From Thauera sp. (GTDB lineage: Bacteria > Pseudomonadota > Gammaproteobacteria > Burkholderiales > Rhodocyclaceae), in NCBI GenBank assembly GCA_003446655.1, contig DMCZ01000123.1, positions 1 to 43,054 on the forward strand: a DNA stretch of 43,054 nucleotides, written 5' to 3'. The translations under genes and the position numbers were made by a program. Shown piece by piece: positions 23,916 to 31,218 of the stretch (positions are counted from its first letter, which is position 1; every line of letters begins with the position of its first letter). The notes beneath the pieces are model-generated. The model was not told where the DNA came from, made no database searches, and saw nothing but the letters and a program-made list of their open reading frames with translations.

Positions 23916-24373
23916 GCGAGGCGCAACGGACTTCGCTGCAGGGCGGAAGGCTGGACCTCAGCATCGACATAGTCGATTGGGCGGCGGCCGAGCCGCTGGT
24001 GATGCCGGTGCGGATGGCGGTGTTCGTGGTCGAGCAGGGCGTGCCGGAAGAGATCGAGCGCGATGACTTCGATACCGTGAGCCGGCACGCGGTTGCTCGC
24101 GATGCGACCGGTGTGGTCGTGGCGACGGGCCGCCTGCTGCCTGACGGGCACATCGGCCGCATGGCGGTCCTGGCGCAGTGCCGTGGCGCGGGTGTTGGTG
24201 GCGCCGTGCTGGAAGCGCTGGTTGAAGAGGCGATGCGCACGGGCTTCGCCAAGGTCGCGCTCAACGCGCAGGTGCATGCGCTTGACTTCTATCGCCACCA
24301 CGGCTTCGTGGAGCACGGTGAGGTCTTCATGGAGGCGGGTATCGCCCACCGCGCGATGCGTCGGACGCTTTAG
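23912..24373 (+). CDS. GNAT family N-acetyltransferase
   Basis: This 153-residue protein has the acetyl-CoA pyrophosphate-binding motif QCRGAGVGGAVLEAL and the preceding strand GHIGRMAVL, then NAQVHALDFYRHHGF, the C-terminal GNAT pattern of the ElaA/YjcF-like group. The N-terminal region VRMAVFVVEQGVPEEIERDDFD is typical of that group. The ATG overlaps the stop of the upstream gene (ATGA at 23912-23915), indicating translational coupling in a tadA-ldt-GNAT unit. The acceptor substrate is unknown. The much longer open frame from 22832 is a shadow of tadA and ldt. Confidence 0.87.
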   Translation: MSEAQRTSLQGGRLDLSIDIVDWAAAEPLVMPVRMAVFVVEQGVPEEIERDDFDTVSRHAVARDATGVVVATGRLLPDGHIGRMAVLAQCRGAGVGGAVLEALVEEAMRTGFAKVALNAQVHALDFYRHHGFVEHGEVFMEAGIAHRAMRRTL

Positions 24374-24414
24374 CCGAGGGGCCGCCGAGCACGCCTTGCG
24401 CTGCGGCCGGCGAA

Positions 24415-25224
24415 TCAGGCGCCCCCGCTCGGGCGGAAGCGATGCTCGACCCGGTTGTGCAGGTCGCCGTGGGCATCCCAGGTCCATTCGACGAAGCGCG
24501 TATGCGCCGTGTCGTCGCAGATCACCACGCTGCTGCAACGGGTTCCGTAACCGGGTGCGCGGATGAATGCGGGCGAAAGCCAGCGCTCCCAGTCGAGGCT
24601 GACACCGGTTTCGGGAAGGTGCGGGTCGGACGCGGGTGTCGGATCCCGCATCAACTCGAGCAGCGAGGTGAGCAGCACGTCCTCGCCAGCCAGGCGATCT
24701 GCGCTGTCCGCCGTGGGTAGTGCTGCGAGCGCCTGCTCGAGACCGGCGCGCGCCTTCAGCAGCTTGGGCCAGGGGGTGTCGAGCAGATGGTTCGACAGGC
24801 CATATACGCCCGGCGACAGCATGCGCACTGTGCCGGTCGTGCTCTCCAGCACGCCGAGGTGTTCGCCATCGCAGACGAGCAGGTTGAAGGCGGCGTAAGC
24901 ATCGGCCCACGCGGCCAGGTCGTGCAGGCAGGCTGCCGCGTCGCGCGTGTCTTCGAGCGCATCGCGCACCAGCGCGCCCCGCGAGGGCGTGCCGGAGACG
25001 TGCCGGCTCGGGTCGCGATAGTTCGTGAGCGCGGCGAAGCGCCCGTTGCGGTTGAAACCCATCCACGTTCCGCCGGCCTCGAGATCGCGGCCGGCGAGCA
25101 GGTGCGGCGCATCAGTCCACCAGTGGGCGGGCGCCGCCGGTCGGCTGAAGAATTCGTCACGGTTGGCGGCGAGCACCAGGGGATAGCGCGGGTGAGCGCG
25201 CCACGCGAACACGACAAGGCACAT
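24415..25224 (-). CDS. NRDE/TANGO2 family protein
   Basis: The product has 269 residues and starts MCLVVFAWRAHPRYPLVLAANRDEFF. Cys2 and the Asn-Arg-Asp-Glu motif (ANRDE) define the NRDE (DUF833, TANGO2-like) family. Further conserved parts are LAGRDLEAGGTWMGFNRNGRFAALTNYR and GTRCSSVVI near the C terminus. The N-terminal Cys exposed after Met removal resembles Ntn hydrolases, but the activity is unproven; eukaryotic TANGO2 has been linked to heme and lipid handling. It begins 11 bases after ygfZ and is probably co-transcribed with it. It is convergent with the GNAT gene. Confidence 0.87.
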   Translation of the reverse strand: MCLVVFAWRAHPRYPLVLAANRDEFFSRPAAPAHWWTDAPHLLAGRDLEAGGTWMGFNRNGRFAALTNYRDPSRHVSGTPSRGALVRDALEDTRDAAACLHDLAAWADAYAAFNLLVCDGEHLGVLESTTGTVRMLSPGVYGLSNHLLDTPWPKLLKARAGLEQALAALPTADSADRLAGEDVLLTSLLELMRDPTPASDPHLPETGVSLDWERWLSPAFIRAPGYGTRCSSVVICDDTAHTRFVEWTWDAHGDLHNRVEHRFRPSGGA

Positions 25225-25235
25225 GGGGGCACTGC

Positions 25236-26267
25236 TCAGCCGAGGGCGTAGGGCAAATCGAGCACGCTCAGGCGCGGACCGTCGGGTGCGCCGAGGTGGA
25301 GCTCGCCCGCTTCGGCGCTGCTGCACTGAATCACGGCCAGGGCCTCGCTGCCGCCGTCCGCGGTCGCTGCGACGTTCACCAGCTTCCCGGCGGACTGCTC
25401 GCCGAAATCGGGGGCGTACACGTCCATGCCCGGCGTCGCTTCGACCCCGACCGGCACGCCGACGCGGTAGGTCCGCTTCTTCAGCTTCCCGAGGTATTGC
25501 GTGCGGGCCACGATCTCCTGCCCGGGATAGCAGCCCTTGTGGAAATTGACGCCACCGATGAGCTCGTAGTTGAGCATCTGGGCGACGAATTCCTCCTGTG
25601 TCGGCGCGGTGATCAGCGGCAGGCCGGCGCGGATCATCGTGAGCTGCCACGCTGCCGTCCCGGCCCGCACTGCACCCGCGGCCAGAATCGCGTCGTAGGT
25701 GGCGGCAGCGCTCTCGACCGGGACGGCCAGCAGGTATCGTGTTGCGCTGAGGCGGATGCAGCGCAGGCCGGCGGCGGTCAGCGTCTGCTTCATGTCGGCG
25801 GCCGGCAGTTCGGCCCCGGCGGCCCGTGCAGCGCCCCCCGCGTTCGGGCCGGCGATGCCGATCAGGGCGACCTCGGCGCTCGCATTCGAGAGTTTCACCT
25901 TGCTCCGCAGCACGTACATCGAGAATTTCTTCAGGAAGGCCGGCAGGATGTCCGCCGACAAGACCAGCGCATGGCCCTCGGCCTCGGGCCACATGAGGAA
26001 ACTGGCGATCATGCGTCCCTTGGGCGAGTTGAAGCTGTTCCAGGCGGCGGCGTCCGGCTCCAGCTTCTTGACCTCGTTCGAGACGAGGTTGTGCAGGAAC
26101 ACTGTAGAATCCGGGCCCACCGAGCGGATCGTGCCCAGGTGCAGCAGCGGCACCGCGATGGTCGTCTCGGTCGCGGCGCGGGCTTCGCTCGCTGCGTCGG
26201 AAAACGACAGTGAGGCATCGCCAAGGGTGGCGCCCAGGCGGGCGAGGTGTTCGGTCCAGGCTGTCAT
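25236..26267 (-). CDS. ygfZ: Folate-binding iron-sulfur assembly protein YgfZ
   Basis: The product has 343 residues and resembles the glycine-cleavage T-protein fold. The diagnostic motif is NFHKGCYPGQEIVARTQYLGK (K-G-C-Y-x-G-Q-E). Other matches are FLHNLVSNEVKKL, FNSPKGRMIASF and a C-terminal barrel region. YgfZ uses tetrahydrofolate and helps maintain a subset of iron-sulfur enzymes. The start at 26267 gives a normal N terminus; the frame open to 26591 passes through the divergent promoter. A consensus TATAAT lies 36 bases upstream. The NRDE gene follows at once. Confidence 0.92.
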   Translation of the reverse strand: MTAWTEHLARLGATLGDASLSFSDAASEARAATETTIAVPLLHLGTIRSVGPDSTVFLHNLVSNEVKKLEPDAAAWNSFNSPKGRMIASFLMWPEAEGHALVLSADILPAFLKKFSMYVLRSKVKLSNASAEVALIGIAGPNAGGAARAAGAELPAADMKQTLTAAGLRCIRLSATRYLLAVPVESAAATYDAILAAGAVRAGTAAWQLTMIRAGLPLITAPTQEEFVAQMLNYELIGGVNFHKGCYPGQEIVARTQYLGKLKKRTYRVGVPVGVEATPGMDVYAPDFGEQSAGKLVNVAATADGGSEALAVIQCSSAEAGELHLGAPDGPRLSVLDLPYALG

Positions 26268-26303
26268 GGTCAGGGTTCGGGTTCGGGGTTGGTGCGATGA
26301 AGT

Positions 26304-26309
26304 ATTATA
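26304..26309 (-). promoter_or_regulatory. Consensus -10 box for ygfZ, shared with divergent mltG
   Basis: CGCTTATAATACT on the minus strand contains TATAAT 36 bases before ygfZ. The overlapping plus-strand reading TATTAT (26303-26308) could serve mltG, whose preferred start is at 26374. Both -35 regions are GC-rich and unconvincing. Confidence 0.5.
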
Positions 26310-26373
26310 AGCGCCCTCCGCAGCCCGGTCGCCCATGGCGCCGGCAGGGATTTTTCGTGCAGCGCAATCGCCG

Positions 26374-27378
26374 ATGAAGCGTCTTTTCCTCCGTCTCGTG
26401 CTTCTCCTGTCCGTGGTCGCGGCACTCATCGCCGGCGCCGGATGGTGGTACGCGCACCGCCCGCTCGCGCTCAAGGCCGAGGCGGTCAGCTTCACCATTC
26501 CGCGTGGCGTCGGCATGCGCCAGGCGGCGGCATTGATCGAGCGCGCCGGCGTGAACGTCGACGCTGGCCGGCTTGCTCTCCTTGCGCGCATCAGCGGGCG
26601 GGCCCATCACATCAAGGCGGGCAGCTACGAGGTGCATGATGGCATCACCCCCTGGCAGCTCATCCTCAAGCTGTCGGATGGCGATGTGTCGCAGGGCGAA
26701 CTGCTTCTGGTCGAAGGCTGGACCTTCCGTCAGGTAAGGCGGGCGCTCGAGTCCCACCCCGACCTCGAGCCCGACACCGCAGGTTTGACCGATGCCGAGA
26801 TCCTGGCGCGCATCGGCGCCCCCGAGAAAAGCCTCGAAGGCCTGTTCTTCCCCGACACTTATCTCTTCGACAAGCGCTCGGGCGCGCTCGCCGTGCTCGA
26901 ACGCGCATACGGCGCCATGCGCGAGCGCCTGGATCGCGCCTGGGCAGAGCGCGATCCCGCCTCGCCGCTGGGGTCGCCGTACGAGGCGCTGATCCTGGCT
27001 TCGATCATCGAGAAGGAGACGGGCCGGCCGGAAGATCGCGGGCTGGTCGCATCGGTGTTCTCCAATCGGCTGCGCATCGGCATGCGGCTGCAGACCGATC
27101 CGTCCGTCATCTATGGCCTTGGTGCCGATTTTGATGGGCGCCTGCGTCGCATCCATCTCGACACCGACCACCCGTGGAACACCTACACGCGCGCTGGCCT
27201 GCCGCCCACGCCGATCGCGATGCCGGGCGAAGCGGCGTTGCGTGCCGCGGTGCGGCCGGACAACAGCGATTTCCTTTATTTCGTTGCCCGGGGCGACGGC
27301 AGCAGCGAGTTCTCTCGCAACCTCGCCGACCACAATCGGGCGGTCAACAAGTTCATTCGTGATGGAGGCGGGCGATGA
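26374..27378 (+). CDS. mltG: Endolytic murein transglycosylase MltG
   Basis: The product has 334 residues. One N-terminal membrane helix (LFLRLVLLLSVVAALIAGAGWW) anchors a periplasmic YceG domain. A LysM-like region (about 35-90) comes before the catalytic part with the essential glutamate in LASIIEKETG (Glu 213) and the motifs LQTDPSVIYG and NTYTRAGLPPTPIAMPG. MltG cleaves nascent glycan and sets strand length. The frame is open from 26335, but ATG at 26374 (MKRLFLRL) gives a standard anchor. It overlaps tmk by four bases (ATGA). Confidence 0.93.
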   Translation: MKRLFLRLVLLLSVVAALIAGAGWWYAHRPLALKAEAVSFTIPRGVGMRQAAALIERAGVNVDAGRLALLARISGRAHHIKAGSYEVHDGITPWQLILKLSDGDVSQGELLLVEGWTFRQVRRALESHPDLEPDTAGLTDAEILARIGAPEKSLEGLFFPDTYLFDKRSGALAVLERAYGAMRERLDRAWAERDPASPLGSPYEALILASIIEKETGRPEDRGLVASVFSNRLRIGMRLQTDPSVIYGLGADFDGRLRRIHLDTDHPWNTYTRAGLPPTPIAMPGEAALRAAVRPDNSDFLYFVARGDGSSEFSRNLADHNRAVNKFIRDGGGR

Positions 27379-28103
27379 GTCAGATGCCCCCTGTCCGGCC
27401 CCTGTCAGATCTTCCCGTGCGCGAGGCAGGGGCGGCAGCGCCCCGCGCGGCCAGCACGCCCGATGCGATGCAGGCGATGCTGCCCGCGCGCGGACGCTTC
27501 ATCACCTTCGAAGGGATCGACGGCGCGGGCAAGAGCAGTCAGATCGCCGCCGTCGTTGAGCTGTTGCAGGCGCTCGGCATCGATGTGGAGCAGACGCGCG
27601 AGCCGGGCGGCACCGCGCTGGGTGAGCGGTTGCGTGAGCTCCTGCTGCATGAGCCGATGCACCTCGAGACCGAGGCGATGCTGATGTTTGCCGCCCGCCG
27701 GGAACACCTCGCCGCGCGCATCGAGCCCGCGCTCGCGGCTGGCCGCTGGGTCGTGTGCGACCGCTTCTCGGATGCCACCTTTGCCTATCAGGTTGGCGGC
27801 CGTGGGCTCGACCGCGGCAAGTTCGATGCGCTCGAGGCCTGGGTGCATCCCGGCTTGCAGCCAGACCTGACGCTGGTGTTCGACCTTGACCCCGGAGTCG
27901 CCGCGGCGCGCGTGGCTGCAACCGGCGTGGATCCTGACCGCTTCGAGCGCGAGCAGCGTGACTTCTTCGTGCGCGTGCGGGCGGCCTACCTCGAACGCGC
28001 CGGGCGCGCGCCCGCCCGCATCTGCGTGATCGACGCCGACCGCCCGCCCGCGGTGATCCGCGCCGAGATCGAGCGCATCGTGCGCGAGCGTTTCTTCCAA
28101 TGA
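27375..28103 (+). CDS. tmk: Thymidylate kinase
   Basis: The product has 242 residues. The P-loop is ITFEGIDGAGKSSQ, the dTMP-binding segment TREPGGTALGERLREL, and the DRF motif VVCDRFSDATFAYQ. It phosphorylates dTMP to dTDP. From the coupled ATG at 27375 there are about 38 extra residues before the usual start (GRFITFEG), rich in Pro and Ala. A second in-frame ATG at 27468 would give a normal-length enzyme but has no ribosome site. It overlaps mltG upstream and holB downstream by four bases each. Confidence 0.93.
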   Translation: MSQMPPVRPLSDLPVREAGAAAPRAASTPDAMQAMLPARGRFITFEGIDGAGKSSQIAAVVELLQALGIDVEQTREPGGTALGERLRELLLHEPMHLETEAMLMFAARREHLAARIEPALAAGRWVVCDRFSDATFAYQVGGRGLDRGKFDALEAWVHPGLQPDLTLVFDLDPGVAAARVAATGVDPDRFEREQRDFFVRVRAAYLERAGRAPARICVIDADRPPAVIRAEIERIVRERFFQ

Positions 28104-29152
28104 TCCATAGCTGGCTTCAGCCGACCTGGCAGCGCCTCCTCGAGCTTGGCGATCGCCTGCCGCATGCGCTGCTCTTCGTCGGTCCGGCCGGCCTTGGCAA
28201 GCGCGAGCTGGCCGAAGCGCTCGCCGCCCGACTGCTCTGCGATGCGCCACGCGCCGACGGGCACGCCTGCGACCACTGCGAGCCCTGTCAGTGGCGGCTC
28301 ACCGGCAACCATCCCGACCTCATGCGCGTGGTGCCTGCCGCCGACGCGGCTGCAGCCGAAGGCGAGGGCGACGCGCCGGCACGGGAGCCTGCCGGCAAGG
28401 CGCCGTCCGAGCGCATCCTGATCGACCAGATCCGTGCGTTGCAGTCCGCGCTCAGCATCACCGGACACCACGGCGCGCGCCGGGTGGTGGTCCTCGATCC
28501 TGCCGAGGCAATGAACGTGTTCACCGCCAACGCGCTGCTCAAGCTGCTCGAGGAGCCGCCGGCGGGCTGTGTGTTCCTGCTCGTTTCTTCGGCGCCGCGC
28601 CAACTGCTCCCCACCATCCGCAGCCGCTGCCAGCAGTGGCATTTCGCGCGTCCCTCCGAAGCCGAGCTCACCCACTGGAAGGCGCAGGCCGACCGTGAGA
28701 CGCAGGCGCTGCTCGCGCTTGGCGGTGGCATGCCGCTGGCCGCCGAACGCCTGGCCCAGGCCGGTGGTGGCGCGCTGCTGGCGCGCTTCGTGCGCGACAT
28801 CGGCGGCCTGCAGGCCGCGGACGTGCTGCGCCTGGCCGGGCAATGGGAGGCCTGGCTCAAGTCCAAGGAGGCGACGGCGGCCGGCTTCGGCTTGCCCGAA
28901 CTTTCCGACTGGATGCAGCGCTGGGTCAGCGATCTGGCGGCGATCCGCCTGGGCGGGCGCGTGCGGTTCTTCCCTGCGCAGGAAGGCGCGCTGTCCGCGC
29001 TCGCCAGTCGCATGGGCGTGGCGGCAGCAAGCGGCTGCTACAATGATTTCGCGCAGATTCACAAGGCGTCGCGCCATCCGCTGAGCCTGCGTCTGGTACT
29101 CGAGGACATGCTGATGCGTTACGCCCGCGCCATTGCCGGAGCCCGAGGATGA
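28100..29152 (+). CDS. holB: DNA polymerase III subunit delta'
   Basis: This 350-residue AAA+ clamp-loader subunit has FVGPAGLGKRELAEALAARLL as the P-loop region, then four cysteines in CDAPRADGHACDHCEPC (zinc site), the KLLEEPP motif, and SRCQQW (arginine-finger SRC). A C-terminal domain completes the collar. It opens and loads the beta clamp together with DnaX and HolA. A Gly/Ala/Glu-rich insertion at about 80-95 is not typical. The start overlaps tmk and the stop overlaps pilZ, so mltG-tmk-holB-pilZ is one coupled operon. Confidence 0.92.
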   Translation: MIHSWLQPTWQRLLELGDRLPHALLFVGPAGLGKRELAEALAARLLCDAPRADGHACDHCEPCQWRLTGNHPDLMRVVPAADAAAAEGEGDAPAREPAGKAPSERILIDQIRALQSALSITGHHGARRVVVLDPAEAMNVFTANALLKLLEEPPAGCVFLLVSSAPRQLLPTIRSRCQQWHFARPSEAELTHWKAQADRETQALLALGGGMPLAAERLAQAGGGALLARFVRDIGGLQAADVLRLAGQWEAWLKSKEATAAGFGLPELSDWMQRWVSDLAAIRLGGRVRFFPAQEGALSALASRMGVAAASGCYNDFAQIHKASRHPLSLRLVLEDMLMRYARAIAGARG

Positions 29153-29514
29153 CCGAATCTGCCCGCCCCGCCGTCGCGCGTCCGAGCGTGTTGTCGCTCA
29201 ACATCAACTCGAAGGCGGCGCTTTACGCGGCCTACATGCCCTTCCTGACCAATGGCGGGATCTTCGTGCCGACCCCCAAGAGCTACAAGATCGGCGACGA
29301 GGTCTTCATGCTCTTGCAGTTGCTGGACGACCCCACCCGGCACCCGGTAGCGGGCACCGTGGCCTGGATCACGCCGCATGGGGCGCAGGGCGGGAAGACC
29401 CAGGGCATCGGCGTGCATTTTTCGGCCGATGAGTCGAGCAAGGTCCTGCGCAGCCGCATCGAGCAGGTGCTGGCCGGCCATCTGGGCTCGAACCGGCCGA
29501 CGCATACGCTGTGA
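29149..29514 (+). CDS. pilZ: PilZ domain protein
   Basis: This 121-residue single-domain protein (SLNINSKAALYAAYMPFLTNGGIFVPTPKSYKIGDEVFMLLQLLDD...GTVAWITPHGAQGGKTQGIGVHF) matches the PilZ that is required for type IV pilus assembly in Pseudomonas and Xanthomonas. The c-di-GMP motifs (RxxxR and DxSxxG) are not seen, as expected for this atypical PilZ, which works by protein contact. Its place directly after holB with a four-base overlap is conserved in many gamma- and betaproteobacteria. Confidence 0.9.
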   Translation: MTESARPAVARPSVLSLNINSKAALYAAYMPFLTNGGIFVPTPKSYKIGDEVFMLLQLLDDPTRHPVAGTVAWITPHGAQGGKTQGIGVHFSADESSKVLRSRIEQVLAGHLGSNRPTHTL

Positions 29515-29625
29515 CACGCGCCCAATCACCTGGCGTTGCGGCGCAGGCGTCCGGCAGGCAAGCCGCCAACAGCCCGCCCGCCGAGTTTCCTGAAGCAACG
29601 TCCTAACCCCAATTGCAGGAACCCG

Positions 29626-30402
29626 ATGTTCGTAGATTCGCACTGCCATCTTGATTTTCCCGATCTCGCCAGCCGTGAAGCCGAAATCCTCGCCAACATG
29701 GCGGCCAACGATGTCGGCACGGCGCTGTGCATCAGCGTGAAGCTGGAGGATTTTCCGGGTGTGCGCAGCCTTGCCGAGCGCCATGCCCGCTTGTGGGCTA
29801 CGGTCGGCGTTCATCCGGACAACGATGGCGTTGAAGAACCCGATGTAGCTCGCCTGGTAGCGCTCGCCGACCACCCCAAGGTGGTCGCGATCGGTGAGAC
29901 CGGACTCGACTACTACTGGCAGAAGGATGCGCCCGAGTGGCAGCGCGAGCGCTTTCGCACGCACATCCGTGCCGCGCGCCAGACTGGCAAGCCACTGGTC
30001 ATCCACACCCGTAGTGCCGCGGATGACACCCTGCGCCTGATGCGCGAGGAAAACGCCGGTAAGGCGGGTGGCGTCATGCACTGCTTCACCGAGAGCTGGG
30101 AGGTCGCCGAGGCGGCACTCGAGCTCGGCTTCTACATCTCGTTCTCGGGCATCGTCACCTTCCGCAACGCCAAGGATCTCAAGGAGGTTGCGCGGCGCGT
30201 GCCGCTCGATCGCCTGCTGATCGAGACCGACTCCCCCTATCTCGCCCCCGTGCCGCACCGCGGCAGAACCAACGAACCTGGCTGGGTCGTGCACGTGGCC
30301 GAAGAGATCGCCCGCCTGCGCGAGCTGCCGCTGGCCGCCGTCGAGCAGGCCACCACCGACAACTTCTTCCGCCTTTTCCGCCATGTTCAAAGACCTGCCT
30401 GA
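29626..30402 (+). CDS. tatD: TatD family metal-dependent hydrolase
   Basis: The product has 258 residues. The metal site opens with MFVDSHCHLDFPD, then IGETGLDYYW, PLVIHTRSA, GGVMHCFTES and LIETDSPYLAP, the full set of TatD ligands. The family has 3'-5' exonuclease activity on DNA and RNA in E. coli. The ATG at 29626 has AGGA six bases upstream and starts the family motif at once. It lies 111 bases after pilZ. Its last 20 bases overlap the start of the ankyrin gene. Confidence 0.92.
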   Translation: MFVDSHCHLDFPDLASREAEILANMAANDVGTALCISVKLEDFPGVRSLAERHARLWATVGVHPDNDGVEEPDVARLVALADHPKVVAIGETGLDYYWQKDAPEWQRERFRTHIRAARQTGKPLVIHTRSAADDTLRLMREENAGKAGGVMHCFTESWEVAEAALELGFYISFSGIVTFRNAKDLKEVARRVPLDRLLIETDSPYLAPVPHRGRTNEPGWVVHVAEEIARLRELPLAAVEQATTDNFFRLFRHVQRPA

Positions 30403-31114
30403 AACTCCTGCTGCCCGTCGCGCCGGCGCATCACGATCGCGTGCACTGCTGGCGGCCGTCGCGCTCGCCAGCTGCGGGCTGTTTTCCAGTGCCGCGCTCG
30501 CCGGCAGCTACGACGACGCGCTCAGCGCCGCACGCATGGGCGATACGCGCCAGCTCGTCGGACTGCTCGAGCGCGGTATCGACCCCGATACGGTGGACGA
30601 GCAGGGCAACTCGCTGCTCATCCTCGCCGCACGCGAAGGCCAGGTCGACACCGTAGCCGCGCTGCTGCGCCACCGTGCGAAGCGCGATTACCGCAACCTG
30701 GCGGGGGATTCCGCGCTGATGCTCGCCGTGCTCAAGGGGCACGACGAAGTGGTGCGAGCGCTGCTCGATGCGGGCGCGACGGTGAATCACGACGGCTGGG
30801 CCCCCCTTCATTACGCGGCCTTCGAAGGTCGCGAAGCGGCGCTCGAGATGCTGATCGCCGCCGGTGCCGACGTTAACGCGCTCGCCCCCAACAAGGCCAC
30901 CGCCTTGATGCTGGCGGCGCGAAACGGGCACGTCGGTGTGGTCCGCGGCCTGTTGGCGATGCCGCAGATCGATCTCAACGCCCTCAACGACGTGGGACTG
31001 TCGGCAGATGCCTTTGCGCTGCGCAGCAAGAACACCGACATCGCCGACCTGATCGCCGCGGAGCGCAAGCGTCGCGGTCTGCGTCCGCCGGCGATGAAAC
31101 TCACGATCGAGTGA
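30383..31114 (+). CDS. Exported ankyrin repeat protein
   Basis: The product has 243 residues. A signal peptide (SRALLAAVALASCGLFSSAALA, cleavage near 40) comes before four to five ankyrin repeats: GNSLLILAAREGQVDTVAALLRH, GDSALMLAVLKGHDEVVRALLDAGA, GWAPLHYAAFEGREAALEMLIAAGADVN, and ATALMLAARNGHVGVVRGLL. Ankyrin repeats are protein-binding scaffolds, so a periplasmic partner is likely but unknown. The start lies inside the end of tatD (20-base overlap), so the gene is the last member of that operon. Similar ankyrin genes follow tatD in related betaproteobacteria. Confidence 0.88.
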   Translation: MFKDLPETPAARRAGASRSRALLAAVALASCGLFSSAALAGSYDDALSAARMGDTRQLVGLLERGIDPDTVDEQGNSLLILAAREGQVDTVAALLRHRAKRDYRNLAGDSALMLAVLKGHDEVVRALLDAGATVNHDGWAPLHYAAFEGREAALEMLIAAGADVNALAPNKATALMLAARNGHVGVVRGLLAMPQIDLNALNDVGLSADAFALRSKNTDIADLIAAERKRRGLRPPAMKLTIE

Positions 31115-31139
31115 CGCGGGCGGGACGCCTCCGCCCGTC
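31112..31139 (+). terminator. Possible hairpin after the ankyrin gene
   Basis: GACGcGGGCGG and CCGCCCGTC can form a stem of about ten pairs with one bulged base around GACGCCT, directly overlapping the stop codon. There is no T tract. It lies between convergent genes, so it could stop read-through into the fused fadH gene. Confidence 0.35.
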
Positions 31140-31218
31140 GCCATCGTCGCGGCCCGCGAACGCTACGGCCCTTTCCAACGCGTTCGCCGGCGTCTCGGCG
31201 CCTGCCGGAACCGAGCCG

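Noticed and set aside
22832..24373. Long plus-strand frame of 513 codons ending with the GNAT gene
   Set aside because: Only the last 153 codons are protein-like. The rest is an Arg-rich shadow of tadA and the YkuD gene. The coupled ATG at 23912 is the real start.
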